This document shows, piece after piece, positions 9,266 through 19,399 of a stretch of DNA of 32,297 bases. The stretch lies in contig BFEA01000421.1 of assembly GCA_003427395.1 (NCBI GenBank), positions 795,474 through 827,770 on the forward strand. Direction: 5' to 3'. Below the pieces are notes generated by a model. The model worked only from the letters and a program-made list of their open reading frames with translations, made no database searches and was not told the origin of the DNA. The position numbers and the translations under genes were made by a program. The stretch is from Chara braunii (Eukaryota; Streptophyta; Charophyceae; Charales; Characeae). Each line of letters opens with the position of its first letter. Position 1 is the first letter of the stretch.

Positions 9266-10455
9266 GAGGAGCAAGAGGTTTATTACGAGCGGGAATGAGA
9301 ATCGATACCTCAAATGCGTGAAAATGGAGAGAGTGGACCATGTCGTATCAATCAGGAAACAGAAGAGACGTTGATAATAGGAGAGTGAGATTTTCTTACA
9401 GCGCAAGAAAGGCAGTTGATGGTGGAGACCATAAGAGGAAGACATACTGCATATGCCTTCAATGATGACGAATGTGGTCGTCTTGATGTTGACAAGATTC
9501 TGATGATTCGGATACATACCGTGTCACACGAGCCTTGGAACCAGCGAGGTACCCGATATCCCAGTCCGGCCGATGAGGAAAAAGTGGTGAAATACCTTGA
9601 TGGGAGGATTCGCACACATGTGTCAGACTACTCGAGTGAACCATATGCATCTCCTTGGTTTTGCTTTGTTAAACCAAATGGGACTTTGCGATGGGTACAG
9701 GATTTGCAGCGATTAAATATTGTGACTGTAAGGGATGCAGGTGGTCTGCCGAATGCTGACACACTTTTGGAAGCCTATGCAGAACGATCTATAATTCCAC
9801 TTATATATCTATATTTTTGTTACGACTAGTTTCCTGTTTACCCATAGGATAGACCTATGACGGCGATGCATACTCCTCGGGGGATTGATCCATATAAATG
9901 TCGCACCACAAGCGTGGACGAATGCGGTCACGATGGTTCAAAGACATATATAAGGGCTATGCAGCCAGTAAATCCTCATATTACACAGTCGTACATTGAT
10001 GACTTGGTTGTGAAAAGGTCAAAGGAGGAGAATGAGCAGGAGGTAAAGCCAGGAATTAGACAATTTGTTTGGGACCATGTGGAAGATCTATGCAAGGTCC
10101 TCGATTCACTAAAACAGCATAACCTCACTGCGAGTGGGTCGAAATTTAGGCATTGTATGCACGGAGCGACAATCTTAGGATTCGTGTGCGACGAGAGGGA
10201 TCGTCAGCCGGACACTAAGAAGACCAACAAGATTCTCGAGTGACCGACACCATTCGAGACTATCACAGAAGTAAGGAGCTTCCTGGGGATGTGTATTTTT
10301 TTTAGAGTGTTCATAAAAGGTTTTGTGGCTAAGACAGAGCAATTGCGAAAGCTTGTACGCCAAGGTCAAGATTGGGAATGGGGAGATAAGCAGGTGTTGG
10401 TAATTAAGGACCTGAAGAAAGAGTTTGAGGAAGGAGGGTTAGTACCATCACACTA
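9266..10455 (+). pseudogene. Ty3-type reverse transcriptase
   Basis: The RT copies element RNA into DNA. The fingers region reads PYASPWFCFVKPNGTLRWV followed by DLQRLN (9640-9715), a hallmark of Ty3-type RT. The frame then breaks near 9829 and resumes at 9857 with PMTAMHTPRG. The catalytic motif YIDD lies at 9992-10003. The thumb segment reads EVRSFLGM near 10272 and is preceded by E-stop-PTP at 10239, where Trp is expected, so TGG became TGA at 10242. The frame ends with TAA at 10455. Sequence between about 9780 and 9860 is scrambled by indels. The catalytic Asp pair survives, but no full protein can be made. Confidence 0.85.
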
Positions 10456-10957
10456 ACGAGACATTTTATTGTAGAAACTAATGTTGGACCAACTGCCTTG
10501 GGAGGTGTATTAATTCACAAAGATTATAAGGGAGAAGAGCAACCTTTGAGATTTGACAGTCGAACGCTTAGTACAACTGAACGAAATTACTCTAAGTTTA
10601 AGCGAGAGACTTTGACAAATCTTTATTTGCTTGCGAATTTGAATAAATTATCTCCTGGGCAGAAGGTTCGTCTTAAGAGTTGATCCTCTGGCTGGTTCTC
10701 TTAAGAATTCCGCTCCTTCGGATCCAACTATTGTCAGCTGGCTAACATACATCTGGCTGTTTGATTTTGAGTTGGAGTGTATTCGTGGGAACAAAAATAT
10801 GGCAGATGGGTTAAGTCGCGTCGACTGGGATAAGAGTAACAACGGGGTAGTCGAAGATACTCCGTCAGTCGATGGATTTCTGGACAAGGAAGAGGATGTA
10901 AGACTCCACATTAACTCCTCGTCGCGAGTCATGAGCGAACACATTACTACTAGATGA
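10456..10957 (+). pseudogene. Ty3-type RNase H
   Basis: RNase H removes the RNA template during replication. The start reads FIVETNVGPTALGGVLI at about 10462-10512; Asn at 10480-10482 replaces the first catalytic Asp expected at ET-D-x-GP. The Glu region SRTLSTTERNYSKF is present at about 10561-10600. The frame shifts near 10680 and continues with LTYIWLFDFELE and NKNMADGLSRVDWD. The last part is the usual end of the domain (ADxLSR). A missing catalytic residue, together with the frameshift, means it is dead. Confidence 0.8.
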
Positions 10958-12590
10958 CCTATATGGTTTGCACCTCCAGATCATATACGACGGCCGGACA
11001 AAGTTCTCAAAACGTATATTGAGAAAGATTCATGGGGGATGCAAGGAGTAGAATGGATGATGGATTTGGCCCTGGCAGATAAGTACCAGTTGCATGAGGA
11101 CTTTGTCACAATGGAGAATGGACCCTGACAAGTGGAAATGCACGAGAGATTAGTAGGTGGAATGTCCCTTCTGGCAAACTCGCTGCTTCAGGATGAAGTT
11201 GTTAGGATTGAGGAGGAAAGGTAAAATAAGGAAGAGAATGTGGTCCGCGAAGGAGAGGATAACAACTTTGAAGAAGGAGAAATAAAACAGGTTTTTCGTG
11301 CAGAAGAGTATGACGGAGTATACGTAGAACTAGGAATGCTCCTTTCATGTGAGGTGAGGGAAAAAAATGTCAGCGAAAAGGTCCTCAAGATGCGGTCAAA
11401 TTTCTTGGTAAGAGATGGTCATCTGTTTATGAGGTCTAAAGAAAGGAATCCCAGAAGGGTGGCCTGTGGCATAAATCGACAGATTGACGTTATGACCGTC
11501 CGTCATGATGGAACGACAAGTGGTCACAGGAGTGCAGATGTGATATTTGATTCACGACTTATATTATAGGGATGACAAGAGACACATGATTGGCGATTAT
11601 TGTAAGTCTTGTGTACCATGTCAGGAGTGTTCATCCCTTAGACCTAGGGAACCACTTCACCCTAGATATATACGTGAGGTTGGGGCAGTCGTCCATCTGG
11701 ATCTATTGGCAATGCCTTTAGGCATACCAGGGCTTAATTATATCTTTGATGCACGAGACAATCTCTTAGAATTTGTGGAGGGCAAGGCTATTCGCAAGAA
11801 AACAGGAGAAGTATTGACTCGGTGCATTGAAGAATACTACCTTCGCTATCCTTTCGTCTCAAGATTCTTAATGGATAGGGGGTCTGAATTCACTTCTGTA
11901 GAAGTGAAGAAGTTGTTGAGAGGATATGACGTAATTGTCGAGTATACGACTGCAGCACACCCTCAGGTTAACGCACTGGTGGAAAGAGGACACAGTACCA
12001 TTACAAATCTCCTCGCAAAGTGGACAGATGGCAGACCTAATCAGTGGTCAAATTTCCTAAGAGTTGCCTTCTTCGTGGAAAATATTACTGTCAAGAGGAG
12101 TACCAACTACGCGCCTGCTACACTGTGGTATGGCAGACATGCGACGTTCCCTTTAGAAAGTTTCCTAAAGACTTAGAGACGACAAAACCTCGAAACGACC
12201 TTGTCTTTTGAGGAGTTGTTTGATCTAAGGGCACGTCAGATCGGAGCCATAAAAGATAGGTTTCAGGAAGCGGCGAGTAGAGTGGTTGACAGTCGAACCA
12301 AGGATAAGTTCAAGTGGGACAAGTTGGCACGAGTAAGGAAGGAGTCTCTGGAGGTGGGGGATACCGTTGTAGGGCACCAGTCCCGACACCGTGTTACTGT
12401 ACGACTCATCCCTAGAAAAACAATGGTCGAGGAAGTTGGACAAGCGATGGCTGGGGCCGTATAGAATCACGAGATGTGGCGAGCACGGGGCATACCAGAT
12501 CGACAAGATGAGTGAAACGGCATGGAAGGACTAGGTGTCTGGCTCGAGATTAAAGAAGTTTGTGGCACGAGATGAGGTGAGCATGGAACT
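10958..12590 (+). pseudogene. Ty3-type integrase with GPY-like C-terminus
   Basis: Integrase inserts the DNA copy. A linker region (11240-11569) includes an acidic EEGEIKQVF stretch. The HHCC zinc domain is split by a frameshift near 11550, with HDGTTSGH on one side and CKSCVPC on the other. The core 11547-12176 has Asp at 11700, Asp at 11874 and Glu at 11982, spaced D-57-D-35-E as in retroviral-type integrases, with the surrounding MDRGSEF and VERGHSTI. After TAG at 12174 the C-terminus continues, shifts frame near 12400, and shows KRWLGPYRI (the GPY motif) and SGSRLKKFVAR. TAG at 12532 replaces an expected Trp. The core residues are intact, but the gene is broken. Confidence 0.87.
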
Positions 12591-12643
12591 GGCAAGCCAT
12601 GTGGTTTCTAGCTGTAAAGGGAAGGCCTTTAAGTTAGTATAGC

Positions 12644-12657
12644 GAAGAAAAAAAAAG
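12644..12657 (+). promoter_or_regulatory. Probable polypurine tract of the Ty3-type element
   Basis: GAAGAAAAAAAAAG directly follows the end of pol. In LTR retrotransposons such a tract primes plus-strand DNA synthesis just before the 3' LTR. A TGTCAGATTAG sequence a few bases later could be an LTR start, but no matching 5' LTR was found. Confidence 0.45.
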
Positions 12658-12703
12658 TAAATTGTCAGATTAGAATGGTATGATAGAATAAGGATAGGGT
12701 TAA

Positions 12704-12740
12704 GTATATATATATTTGACGATATATATATATATATATG
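12704..12740. repeat. TA-rich simple repeats
   Basis: Two TA runs separated by TTGACGA lie between the Ty3-type element and the next gag. Confidence 0.8.
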
Positions 12741-12840
12741 AGGGTTATATATGCCCCTTACTGTGGTTGCCTGACATGCTTACCCCCTGTGCTCCTGTTG
12801 TCTCTTCCTTGTTGTGCAGGCTTGATACCTTTGACAGCCA

Positions 12841-15092
12841 TGCCAAGAGGGAGGGGCGGGGCAAGGCCAATGGAAGTTCCTATGGGGGCTACCAGTCATA
12901 GGGGGCAGCAGAGGACCACTAGAAAGAACAGGCCTCCTATTTTCGATGGAGGGAGTGTGGAGATGTTTTTGGCAATATTCGAGGTTCATGCCTATCATTA
13001 TGGTTGGGGTGCGACCAGGATGTTGGCTGAGGTACGAGGCAGTGTAAGTGGGTTGAGCCTATCGCAAGATTCACCACAGAGTCACTTCCTTAGCAAGAGT
13101 TAGAGAGGAAGATAGAGGGACTGCATCCGTCGCCAGTGGGAACAGACGGATTGCCCATTCGCTTTGACTCCTCCAACTTGGAAGAGTTCCTCTGGCTTAT
13201 GACCTGTTTGCGGATGAGTGTAGAACATTTTGCCCGAGATGAGAGTTTGAGGGTGTATCCAGTTTGTGAGGAGAGTCATGAGATCATTTGTCAAATCGTT
13301 CGTGGAGCGAGCCGCAGACTGGGGCCATTGCAAACGTCTATTAAGGGACTACTATACTCTTGAGCACCAAGCAGAAAACAGGAGAGGGATGAAAAGGAAG
13401 AGGGGAGAGTCAGAAGAAGCAGGAGGACGAGCAGTGAGACATGATACACCCCATAGAGCACGAGGAGAGAAAAGAAGGAAGGAACATATGTCTCACAGGT
13501 CCGACGTGCAGAGAGGACAATCAACTGGAAGAGCATGGAGAGGGTGAGGCTCAAGTAATTCAGGGCCACCTCCAGAGCATGATCAGATACCTTATCACTG
13601 TCCTGAGCGAAAGAAAAAGTCTGATCTGCTTCATGAGCTAGCAGCACGGGACCAGCAAGAGAAGTAAGTTGCCAAGGAAAAAGAGATGGACAAGATTGAG
13701 AGGGCTGCAACAGAAAAGCAGATCAGAATCCAACTCAGGTTGAAGAACCTGACAGAGATGAGAGACAAGATAGAGCAGGGGAAGCAGCCAATGGAAGTGG
13801 AAACCAAGAAGGTCATCCAAAAGGATGATCCTCCTCTGCTCACAGAGGTCTGGAAAGGTTTTGACAGGTTGATGGAGGTCGTTGGCAGGCCCACAGAGAG
13901 GCATCACGAAAGGGGGGTTAAGTTAGTCTCCACAACCTTACTTAGCCTGAAGGGTCTTATGAAGGAAGGGTTCGCATCAGCAAATCTGATGAGAAGATAG
14001 GGAGACGAGTGACAAAGGTGGCACAGGCTTCTGATGGTCAGAAGGTGGATTGGGAAAGAGAGGTTGAGACGCTGAAAAAAAAAGTGGACAGGCAAGGAAA
14101 GGAGGTGGAGGCTGTAAAGACAGACATGGTAGATATTTGGGCAGAGAATGAAGCCCTCAAGCTGGTCAATCAGACCCTCAATTAAGTCAATGAGGTATTG
14201 AGGAGGCACATCCAAACCCAGCAAGCTTCAATCCAGACAAAGGAGGCATAGTGAGAGAAAAGGCCGAAGGACATGGAGTCCAAGGTGGAGCGTCAGGTTC
14301 CTACTTCGGTGGTGGACTGGACAAAGGTACAGAGGTATTGCATCAGAGGGCAGCTTGCTGAGGAACTCTTCCAAACCAAGAAGAGGGAAGAAGGAGCTGG
14401 ACAGCAGAAGAGAGAGGATATTTTTTTGCTAGACAAACTTATGATGGAACCAAATGAGATACTGGAAAGAAAACAATCTGAAGTTGGGAAGTTTAAGTAC
14501 AGGCTTCTACTTCCTTGGCGGTCCAACAGAGGTCAACGATGGGGGAGGACAGGCAGTCAGGGGAGACTGCAAGGGTCGAGAGCACTATGCCTGCGACAGG
14601 AGCAGAGACTGTGGGTATGCAGGAAGTACAGGAGAGCATGAATCATGTTATCGTTGAGGCTGAGACGAGGAGAGATCTGAAGGGTTGTCAGGAGTCAGCT
14701 ACGCCATAGCATATGCCTCTTATCACAGGGTTGGAGGATGCATTGGGGTCGTGGGCCACTGGCTCTGGGCCTAAGGGCGAATGGATGCGCAGTTGGCACA
14801 AACATACGATAGAGCAGTATGTCCTATTTCTTCAGGGATTCCTCAGCAGGAGGTCACGAGCAAGGTCACAACAACCCCCTCATCTGTCCCCTCACAAGAG
14901 GAAGACAGAGTAACTCAGAAGAAAATTAAGAAGTGTTTTTACTGCAAGAGGGGCAAGCATTGATCTGACGACTGCTCCAAGAGTCTCAAGGATGAGGCAA
15001 ATGGATTGGCCACAAGGGATTCCTCTAGGGTTTGGAGAGACAAGACTGGAGTCCTAGTGCCAAAGACTCGTGATGGGGTGAAGGCATAGTTG
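12841..15092 (+). pseudogene. gag: Second, unrelated retroelement gag with coiled coils and zinc knuckle
   Basis: From an ATG at 12841 (MPRGRGGARPMEVPM) the coding runs through several frames. It has PPIFDGGSVEMFLAIFEVHA (about 12930-12990), a second similar block with IRFDSSNLEEFLWLM (about 13156-13203), a basic Arg/Lys-rich region (13380-13550) and charged helix-like stretches likely to form coiled coils (13686-14220). The knuckle at 14934-14975 reads CFYCKRGKH, then a TGA, then SDDC. This fits CX2CX4HX4C exactly, but a stop occupies the residue after His. TAG at 15087 lies in the same frame. No pol follows. It differs from the first gag, so it belongs to another family; whether Ty3-type or another class is unclear. 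Confidence 0.65.
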
Positions 15093-15693
15093 TATAGGTA
15101 GTTGCAACAGGGCATTAGTGACCAAGACTAGTACTTCTCAATAGGGTCCGGAAAGATCTAGAGTTAGGAGATATAAGAGATTTGACACTCAGTCATGATG
15201 GAGGATTGTATATAGAGGAGCACATGGAGGATTGAATCAGACCCATGTACATCAGTGATTGAATGACTGAGTCATGAGGGACTTTGAGTCTTAGATGTAT
15301 GTAGCGATAACACGGATGGTAGTCTTTATTGACCTTTTCTTGAGTGGCGTGTAGTGTTTAGATGGCATTAGTATGTATATTCAGAGTTCGTTAATTAAGG
15401 TGTGGTGTGTGAGACACGTGTCAGAGTGATGTCGCCGCTACATTAACATCTGAATTTTGATTTCTTAACAGTCCGACATTTTCTTACCTTGTATAATACT
15501 TGTGTTTTTTTTAGATATTGACAGGGGGCTCTTATTTTCACAAGGCTCCATACCCTGTGTAGATTTGTGGATCTCAGGTGTTGTCTTGTGTGAATTTTCG
15601 TAATCACTCTCAGTCTTGTGAGTTTGTCCTCATGTGAATGATTCTCGTGGTATATATGTGTTGTGAAGTTGATTTTAAGTGAAACAACACAGG
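15093..15693. other. Unassigned sequence after the second gag
   Basis: About 600 bp with no supported gene. It could be the 3' untranslated part of the second retroelement, or the flank into which the MITE-like element inserted. I found no repeat of it elsewhere in the window. Confidence 0.4.
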
Positions 15694-15911
15694 ATTCGTG
15701 AAAACCTAACAAAACAAATTGTTAGGTTTGCACGAAATGCATTCAAGATTATGATAGTACGTTTTCAGGCCTCCTCAAGGGATAAAATTATACGTGAAGT
15801 AAAACAATCGCAAAAAAATAAAATAAAAAATTACTTTTTGAGAACCACTAGAAGTGGTGAGGAAAAAAACAGGTTTTTTCACGTAAAAATCACTACCTGG
15901 TGAAGCAACGT
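15694..15911 (+). mobile_element. MITE-like element copy a, left part
   Basis: This begins with the terminal inverted repeat ATTCGTGAAAACCTAACAAA and matches the reverse complement of 28250-28460. It ends at the duplicated AACGT (15907-15911), where copy II of the large element begins. The right part resumes at 23149. Left and right parts total about 926 bp, against 924 bp for the unbroken copy b. Confidence 0.85.
15907..15911. repeat. Target-site duplication of copy II, left
   Basis: AACGT here is repeated at 23144-23148. Removing 15912-23148 restores a sequence that aligns with MITE copy b (GAAGCAACGTATATTC against GAAACAAAGTATGTTC), so this is a true insertion footprint. Confidence 0.85.
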
Positions 15912-16379
15912 TGTCGAGCGCATCGGTCCGGCACCACACCAGGGCAGCGCGGGACCCTCCCGGTCACGTTACGCAGGAGTTGGACTACACATTTCTCGTA
16001 AATGCGCATGGAGCTTCCGCAAGTCACTCCAGCCGAGTGCGTCAGCCATACCTCCCGCGAGCCCCTATAACAGGATAGGGCCTATGCGTGGCACGACTTA
16101 CCTCCACCTTACGGGAGTTGTCACCTCCCTTCAGTGGGCGTATCCCCGCCGAGCTACCAGTCCACAGTACGAAAGCTAGTCAGTTGAAATCGCAGAGGTG
16201 GACCAGCCGAGGGCGTTTCTCGTTCGTTGTAGCATAGGGGGTACGCGCGGTAATACGCCTCTATCGAACCCGCACGTGAACCGACATCTTGGGGGCTGAG
16301 GTCCCAAGCGCGACTCATCGTCGGTTGACTAGGACGCATCCCACACACCACACGCACACCACTTTATGAACAAAAAAAT

Positions 16380-16382
<3 letters not shown>

Positions 16383-16458
<76 letters not shown>
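16383..16458 (+). repeat. AC microsatellite, about 38 units
   Basis: A pure AC run within copy II, at the place where copy I has only about six TG units (2914-2926, opposite strand). Confidence 0.97.
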
Positions 16459-16460
<2 letters not shown>

Positions 16461-17429
16461 CAAACAATGCGACAACACTTCTAGTACCTTCAATAGTCAT
16501 CCCATAACTCTTCGATGCGGAAATCGGATAGGCGTCGCGCGCGGTACTTTATATAAAACCGCGCAGACGCAGGGCTAACTCATATCGACTCGCAATGCAA
16601 ACGTACACAAGCAGTCACAATGATGGCATACTATGTAGTGTCCATAATCAAGCCGTCCCTCGTGGATCCGAGTACCGCTTATAACACTCAAGTGTCAGAC
16701 TCGAAGCGTCGTGAGGGTCTAATCTCTCATAATATTGCACGGCTGAAGGAATAGTCGTGCAGCCGCCGCGAGACCTTCGGCCTTTGGTCTGAGCGTCTCG
16801 GTAGGCAAGGCAAATAGGCTTTGCACGGGGGCAGATTCCTTTCCTGCAGAGTCTAGGGCTTGGGATGTCCTGGACAAGGACCTTGAATCTCGGCCCAGGA
16901 ACAACGTCCGACTATAAAGGTCTCTAAAAGCAAAGGATAAAAAAGGGTCTTCCTTTTTTCTCGAGCCATAATCTGGTTAACCTTTGCGCACGATCAAAGT
17001 AAGTTGTGCGTTTACCCAAGGCACATATAAGTATATACATAAGGTTTATTTATACAGGACGATCACGTCTCACGGTCACAGTGGGACTCCTCTCAGCCAT
17101 GTATATATGCAATCGCAGACAGTCACATCCAGAGTCCGAACCACAACCATATCTGCAATCACATCAAAGATTCAACAAAAGTCCACGCACTACACGGGGT
17201 CAACTTCAACCATTCTCTGCACTCACACCCCTTGCTTTCAGCCATAAAAGCCTCACTCTTGTGCAACTCCTCAAAATCAAATACTCAGTACTTTTCCTTA
17301 AATGGTCATTCAAAATAAAGTCCGGGTGAAAACACAACAAAACAGTTCAAATCACAAGGTTAAAGCCTTTAGGTTGAGCGGCAGGGGTGGATTGGAGTTC
17401 AATCGTAAACCAACGAATCGGCAACCGAC

Positions 17430-17448
17430 CTGTTATCAGTGATAACAG
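17430..17448. other. Perfect hairpin in copy II
   Basis: CTGTTATCAGTGATAACAG has 8-bp perfect arms and a 3-nt loop. Copy I has a weaker equivalent near 1818-1834, so the feature is partly conserved in the family. Confidence 0.7.
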
Positions 17449-17739
17449 AAGATGATCCTCGTAGGACCAAAGCTTAATCTAGCCCAAATCCTTAATCAAT
17501 CGATATAGAAGACCTGTAACATAAGACAGGTCAATCCCCAAGCTAAAATCATAAGTGTATGGAGAATATAACTCCATAACACATTCCCACCCAAGATCCT
17601 TTTAATCGACTAAGCCTGGATCTACCTTTAGGCAGTGCCCAAAGCAAAGGTAGACCCTGACATAATCTCCCCTATACAGGGTGGATCGCCAGAATCGCCA
17701 ACTGTCAAAATATAATTTATCTCCTTCAAACTAAGAAAA

Positions 17740-18010
17740 ATTCGGCAGTGCTTCCCATAGAAAAAGTGTCTTTCCAGAATTTATACCAGCCCGAATATGA
17801 AAACAGAAATAATTTTTAACTTTTCAAAGTCCAATCTTGTCGAACTCCTTGAATTAGCAAAAATTTGGGCAACACTCCCTTTAGAAAAGAAGACTTCCCA
17901 GATTTTTACCAAACCATATATGACCTTTAGACAAGTTGAACTTTGAAGAGTCAAAATTTGATCAACTCATTGGTTTTACAGAAATTTTGGCAGCGCTTCC
18001 CGTAGAGAAA
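17740..18010 (-). repeat. GGGAAGCGTTGCC-type repeats, copy II
   Basis: Three units, spaced about 120 bp, show TTCGGCAGTGCTTCCC, GGGCAACACTCCCTTT and TTGGCAGCGCTTCCCG near 17745, 17867 and 17988. They are the reverse complement of the units at 1438-1600. Confidence 0.75.
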
Positions 18011-18299
18011 GTAGCTTACCAAAATTTATACGAAGCCAAGTATAACAAAAGGTCTTAGAAAATGCAAAAATTCACTTAAGTAAAAATAAAGTTAGCTCAG
18101 AAATGCAGAAATAGAACTAACTCCTATCGCTCTAGCACGTGGCGAGCAACTAAAGCAACTATTTAACCAACTGAAACCCAGGCTAAGTAGTGGCCTCACT
18201 CAGTCACATGCAGGCAAAACCCCAAAGGTAAGTACTTCTCACCATCCCAAATAAACCTTAACAAACAATAGTTCATGATCTTTCAATGATTAATACCTT

Positions 18300-19260
18300 A
18301 TCCCCAGCTTACATAAGGCATAAGGTCAGGACATCCAAACTTATGGAATGAACCTTACCTTAGCCAGACCTAAAGTCAGGTCACCCAAACTTATGGAGTG
18401 AGCCCAACTTAGCCGAAGTATACACAAACACAGGGCACAACAACTTTTCTCTTCTTTGGGCATGTGACTAGGTCATTCTAGTCATCCTGAACTATTTAAA
18501 TAGCCAAGTTATATATACCTCTTTGAATTTAATCTTCAAACCGGGCGTAAGACCGAGCCATTCATCGTAGAAACAATGCTCAGTCGGCCCAAGTTAACTT
18601 CAGTTATACTCTCTTCAGATTGTGATAAGCTATAGTCAGACCACCTAAACTTATAGAACAGCCTGACCAGCTTGTTCATAGATAGAATAATAATAAGAGT
18701 ATAGTCATATTATAACCTTGGGTTCCCTCATGTGCGGGCTTTGAGCTTGACCGCCTGAACTTACAGAACAGTCTGACTCTCTGCCTGATTCGTTCCTCTC
18801 TGATCCAAACTTTGTGTGGCACTGAGCCAGACCACCTGAACTTACAGAACGGTCTGCCCCTTTGTCAAGTTCATTTCTTCATAATAAAACAAGAAGAGGC
18901 TGAGCCACCTAAACTTATAGAACAACTCAGACCTCCTCGTTCAGAACCTAAGTAAACAGAGGAAACCCAAAATAACCAAGGTAACCAAGGGCACCTGAAC
19001 TTACAGAACGCACTTGGCCCCTGAAAAGTAAATAACAAGTAGCCCTCGCAAGTCGGAGCAATCAGACCACCTAAACTAATAGAACAGTCTGATCCTCAGA
19101 GCAATCCCACAGCACTAGGTTTCCTCAAACTTATGGGGACTTCGCAGCCTCTAGAGCAATCAGACCACCTAAACTTATAGAACAGTATGACGCTCCACGC
19201 AATCCAAAATAAACAAAGCACTGGGTCTCCCCAAACTTATGGGGACTTCCCAGCCTTAAT
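18300..19260 (-). repeat. Hairpin-unit array, copy II
   Basis: Units share a core near CACCTAAACTTATAGAAC. Arms vary but remain complementary within each unit: GTCAGAC/GCCTGAC (18635 and 18661), CAGAC/GTCTG (18828 and 18852), CTGAG/CTCAG (18900 and 18926), CCAAG/CTTGG (18985 and 19013), ATCAGAC/GTCTGAT (19061 and 19087). The array is the counterpart of 125-1040 on the other strand. Confidence 0.85.
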
Positions 19261-19399
19261 GACCCAGTCAAATTTTAAGCAATACTGTCTTCCTCCCAAC
19301 CTTCCTCCAGATGCAATTCCCTTTTGCTCACGATCTGTTTTCATGCAATCAATAAATTGAAACAGAGATTGCACAGGCATTCTTTTATTTAGTGTGACT

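Larger units (their letters stand above)
3750..12657 (+). mobile_element. Decayed Ty3/gypsy-type retrotransposon (gag-PR-RT-RH-IN)
   Basis: The recognisable parts lie on the plus strand in Ty3/gypsy order: gag with a zinc knuckle, aspartic protease, reverse transcriptase, RNase H, and integrase followed by a GPY-type C-terminal segment. Integrase after RNase H is the Ty3/gypsy order rather than the copia order. Many stops and frameshifts break every domain, so it cannot make its proteins. It carries a plastid DNA insert in gag and a tandem duplication of the gag tail and protease. A purine tract (12644-12657) marks the probable 3' end of the internal region. I did not identify matching LTRs. 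Confidence 0.85.

Noticed and set aside
16366-16578. Open frame of Thr-His repeats
   Set aside because: It is a translation of the AC microsatellite.
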